From CAVSJA01 sp963728145 (lineage in GTDB: Bacteria > Bacteroidota > Bacteroidia > Chitinophagales > Chitinophagaceae), in assembly GCA_963728145.1 (NCBI GenBank), contig CAVSJA010000009.1, forward strand, positions 310,001 through 374,000: 64,000 bases of DNA. Reading direction: 5' to 3'. The position numbers and the translations under genes were made by a program. The notes below the pieces were generated by a model. The model did not search any database, was not told the DNA's origin, and saw nothing but the letters and a program-made list of their open reading frames with translations. This document shows, piece by piece, positions 61,631 through 64,000 of this stretch; the stretch's first letter is position 1; each line of letters opens with the position of its first letter.

Positions 61631-61661
61631 TTTGCCTGCAACCTTTTGTGAGGTAATTTTG
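61631..61661 (+). promoter_or_regulatory. Bacteroidota-type promoter for the DUF2480 gene
   Basis: TTTG at 61631-61634, a 19-bp spacer, and TAATTTTG at 61654-61661 match the -33 TTG / -7 TAnnTTTG consensus of the phylum's main sigma factor. The start codon follows at 61685. It may also transcribe the cydAB genes beyond. Confidence 0.6.
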
Positions 61662-61684
61662 TTTTTGAGTAAAGATTTGATTTA

Positions 61685-62191
61685 ATGAGCGATACAATTG
61701 TAAATAAGGTTGCTGAAAGCGGATTGATCACAATCGACCTGGAAGAGTATTATCCAAAGGAAGAGATTCTGATCTTTGACCTTAGGACTTTCCTTTTCAT
61801 GGAGCTTATCCTAAAGGAAAAGGAATTTAGGTCATCCCTCCAGGAACTGGATTGGAATCAGTACAAGGACAAAATCGTTGCTGTCACCTGTACGGCCGAT
61901 GCCGTTATCCCGGTATGGGCTTATATGCTTGTTGCCTCTTCCCTTCAACCTTTTGCGAAAGAAATAGTATTTGGAAACAGGGAAGAAGCGCTCAAACAAA
62001 GCTTTATTAAAAATATAAATTCTATAAAGCTGGGTGAATTAAGCGACAAGCGCATTGTTGTCAAAGGATGTGGGGACAAATCGATTGGTGAGTTTGCTTA
62101 CCTGGAGATCACGAAACTGCTTCGCCCCGGTGTGAAGAGTATCATGTATGGTGAACCTTGCAGTACAGTTCCTGTCTATAAAAAGAAATAG
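61685..62191 (+). CDS. DUF2480 family protein
   Basis: A 168-residue cytoplasmic protein of the DUF2480 family, found mainly in Bacteroidota. It opens IVNKVAESGLITIDLEEYYP, includes IVAVTCTADAVIPVWAYMLVAS, and ends GVKSIMYGEPCSTVPVYKK. Several conserved cysteines (CTAD, KGCGDK, EPCST) could bind a metal. No function is established. It stands 41 bp upstream of cydA in the same direction, so it may share the transcript of the cytochrome bd genes. Confidence 0.85.
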   Translation: MSDTIVNKVAESGLITIDLEEYYPKEEILIFDLRTFLFMELILKEKEFRSSLQELDWNQYKDKIVAVTCTADAVIPVWAYMLVASSLQPFAKEIVFGNREEALKQSFIKNINSIKLGELSDKRIVVKGCGDKSIGEFAYLEITKLLRPGVKSIMYGEPCSTVPVYKKK

Positions 62192-62232
62192 TTCCCTCGC
62201 CGTTGGCGGGGCTGGCCTAAATTCTACTGAAT

Positions 62233-63612
62233 ATGGATGTTGAAATACTGGCCCGCATTCAGTTTGCATTCACCATCGCATTTCATTATATCTACCCACC
62301 ATTAAGTATTGGACTTGGTTTATTGCTGGTGATCTATGAAGGGATGTACCTCAAAACAGGCAATAAGATATACGAACAAGCCACGAGATTCTGGATAAAA
62401 ATATTCGCGTTAATCTTTGGTATTGGCGTAGCCACTGGTATCATCATGGAATTTGAATTTGGTACCAACTGGGCCACCTACTCGAAATATGTTGGGGATA
62501 TTTTCGGAAGCGCATTGGCCGCCGAAGGAATCTTCGCCTTTGCGCTTGAAGCCGGTTTCCTCGGCATTTTGATATTTGGCTGGAACAGGGTCGGACCCAA
62601 AGTGCATTTCCTCTCTACCGTTATGGTATTTCTCGGTTCTTTATTTTCTGCAATCTGGATCGTAGTAGCTAATTCATGGCAGCAAACTCCAGCAGGCTTT
62701 CAAATAGCAGGAGAAGGGTTGAACGCGAGAGCCGAGATCACAGATTTCTGGGCCATGGTTTTCAATCCTTCAAGCGTTGATCGTCTATTGCATGTGTGGG
62801 TCGGTTGTTTCCTTGCAGGAGCCTTCCTGGTATTAAGCGTTAACGCCTGGTACATTCTAAAAAACAAACATCTCGAGATCGCTAAGCCTACGTTTAAGAT
62901 TGCCCTGGTTATAGCTACCGTTTTCTCTTTGACCCAATTATTTCTTGGACATCGTAGTGCAGATGGTGTTTCAAAGAACCAACCAGCGAAACTTGCAGCA
63001 TTCGAAGGACATTATGACTCATCCGCCAGGGCGGACTTGTTTATTCTTGGCTATGTGAATCATGAGACGCAGAAAGTAAACGGTTTAAAAGTACCCGGAG
63101 GTCTTTCCTTTCTATTGTTTGGGGATTTTACTGAACCCGTTAAGGGACTAAATCATTTTCCTCCGGAAGACCGGCCCAAACAAGTCAATGCGATTTTCCA
63201 GTTTTATCACTTGATGGTTGCTATTGGGGTATCATTGATTGTATTGAGTCTGGTCGGTTGCTTTTTCTGGTGGAGAAAGAAATTATTTGATCGAAGATGG
63301 TTGCTATGGATCTTCGTCTTCAGTGTATTACTTCCTCAAATTGCGAACCAGGCAGGATGGTTCGCAGCGGAAATGGGGAGACAACCATGGGTGGTCTATG
63401 GATTGCTCCGCACTTCAGATGCCCTTTCAAAATCCGTTACCGCAAACCAGGTTTTGTTTTCACTGATATTATTCATGGTGATATATGCGCTTTTACTTGT
63501 TTTGTTCCTTTACTTATTGAACAAAAAGATACAGCACGGACCAGTTGATTATGGAAAGCCCGAAGCGATTGATGAATCGAGTAAGAGGAATAATCCGATA
63601 ATGAGGCAATAG
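62233..63612 (+). CDS. cydA: Cytochrome bd ubiquinol oxidase subunit I
   Basis: The haem-bearing subunit of the bd-type terminal oxidase, which reduces O2 with quinol electrons; 459 residues, about nine membrane helices. His18 (IAFHYIYPP) matches the haem b595 ligand, and LLHVWVGC carries a further haem ligand. GRQPWVVYGLLRT is the family signature near the quinol site. The Q-loop is short, as in the cyanide-insensitive (CioA-like) group. The stop falls in a CAATAGG-like sequence (RQ stop). It is followed by cydB; a small subunit such as CydX is not visible in the 150 bp between them. Confidence 0.95.
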   Translation: MDVEILARIQFAFTIAFHYIYPPLSIGLGLLLVIYEGMYLKTGNKIYEQATRFWIKIFALIFGIGVATGIIMEFEFGTNWATYSKYVGDIFGSALAAEGIFAFALEAGFLGILIFGWNRVGPKVHFLSTVMVFLGSLFSAIWIVVANSWQQTPAGFQIAGEGLNARAEITDFWAMVFNPSSVDRLLHVWVGCFLAGAFLVLSVNAWYILKNKHLEIAKPTFKIALVIATVFSLTQLFLGHRSADGVSKNQPAKLAAFEGHYDSSARADLFILGYVNHETQKVNGLKVPGGLSFLLFGDFTEPVKGLNHFPPEDRPKQVNAIFQFYHLMVAIGVSLIVLSLVGCFFWWRKKLFDRRWLLWIFVFSVLLPQIANQAGWFAAEMGRQPWVVYGLLRTSDALSKSVTANQVLFSLILFMVIYALLLVLFLYLLNKKIQHGPVDYGKPEAIDESSKRNNPIMRQ

Positions 63613-63762
63613 GCCAGGGAAAGGCCCGCAAAAGGCAAGAGGGCTGACTCAGATTAGAGCAATAAGGCAATTATATCGGAAGGCTTGAAGCAATGAAGAT
63701 TCAGAAGAAGGCATGCTACACTCGAGCAAATCGCAAATCGTAATTCAAATCTAAAATATTCA

Positions 63763-64000
63763 ATGGGAGATTTTCTGGGATTAGACTATAACGTCTGGTG
63801 GTTTCTCGTGTTTGGAGCCGTGATCTCGGGTTATGCCATCCTGGATGGATTTGACCTGGGAGCGGGCGCATTACATCTATTGCTGAAGAAAGAACAAAGC
63901 CGGAGAATTGCAATGAATGCCATCGGACCTGTTTGGGATGGTAATGAAGTGTGGCTGGTGATTGGAGGTGGAGCTTTATTTGCGGGATTTCCTGTTGCCT
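63763..64000 (+). CDS. cydB: Cytochrome bd ubiquinol oxidase subunit II (3' end missing)
   Basis: The first 79 residues of CydB: MGDFLGLDYNVWWFLVFGAV, then ISGYAILDGFDLGAG and NAIGPVWDGNEVWLVIGGGALFAGFP. These are the conserved opening helices of subunit II, including the FDLG and PVWDGNEVW motifs. The gene runs off the right edge. It is 150 bp downstream of cydA in the same direction, with degenerate CAATAAGG repeats between. Confidence 0.93.
   Translation, partial: MGDFLGLDYNVWWFLVFGAVISGYAILDGFDLGAGALHLLLKKEQSRRIAMNAIGPVWDGNEVWLVIGGGALFAGFPVA

Noticed and set aside
1..64000. tRNA, rRNA or riboswitch genes
   Set aside because: No convincing cloverleaf, rRNA core or known riboswitch motif was seen on reading both strands; a covariance search was not possible here.

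Overview
The window is a piece of a Bacteroidota chromosome, most likely from a Chitinophagaceae-like lineage. The evidence is a type IX secretion C-terminal domain on the first gene, many lipoproteins with short Bacteroidota-type lipoboxes, a DUF2480 gene, a choice-of-anchor-I protein, LytS/LytTR regulation, GTP-type PEP carboxykinase, very little Shine-Dalgarno signal, and one promoter of the TTG-N19-TAnnTTTG type. Placement below phylum is an inference. I see no rRNA, tRNA, CRISPR or phage genes.

Layout. 1-3.8 kb: the end of a secreted M1 peptidase, a GH25 lysozyme-like protein, a small membrane protein, an SPFH/prohibitin protein and a small exported protein. 4.1-21.8 kb: a sugar-oxidation locus. 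It holds three tandem GMC flavoprotein dehydrogenases, each with a Cx5Cx3C cluster, and one Tat-exported small subunit. It also holds a lipoprotein cytochrome c, a DUF1080 (3-keto-disaccharide hydrolase family) lipoprotein, four xylose-isomerase-like TIM-barrel proteins, two Gfo/Idh/MocA oxidoreductases and a sugar MFS transporter. Together these suggest periplasmic C3 oxidation of glycosides with electrons passed to cytochrome c, followed by cleavage and uptake of keto-sugars. Four of these genes are interrupted by small indels. 21.8-29.8 kb: an ECF sigma factor with a membrane partner, then a planctomycete-like trio (cytochrome-domain protein, DUF1501, DUF1549/DUF1553), the last also frameshifted. 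30-64 kb: mostly ordinary genes (PEPCK, hydrolases, BON/LysM proteins, LytS/LytT pair, OmpA lipoprotein, KAS III, M19 peptidase, DNA ligase D, UvrD/PcrA helicase), ending in DUF2480 and cytochrome bd oxidase (cydA, start of cydB).

The most distinctive content is non-coding. Two REP-associated tyrosine transposases (RAYTs) are each embedded in their own palindrome family. A GC-rich family (17.5-19.4 kb) flanks the first, including a 207-bp tandem unit. A different family, with core GGTTGAAAACCCT, flanks the second (59.3-60.3 kb) and is scattered over the whole window. Beyond these, many gene boundaries carry inverted pairs of 7-9 bp tandem repeats. Several of these repeats start inside the upstream reading frame and supply its stop codon, so repeat insertion seems to have fixed the 3' ends of at least seven genes.
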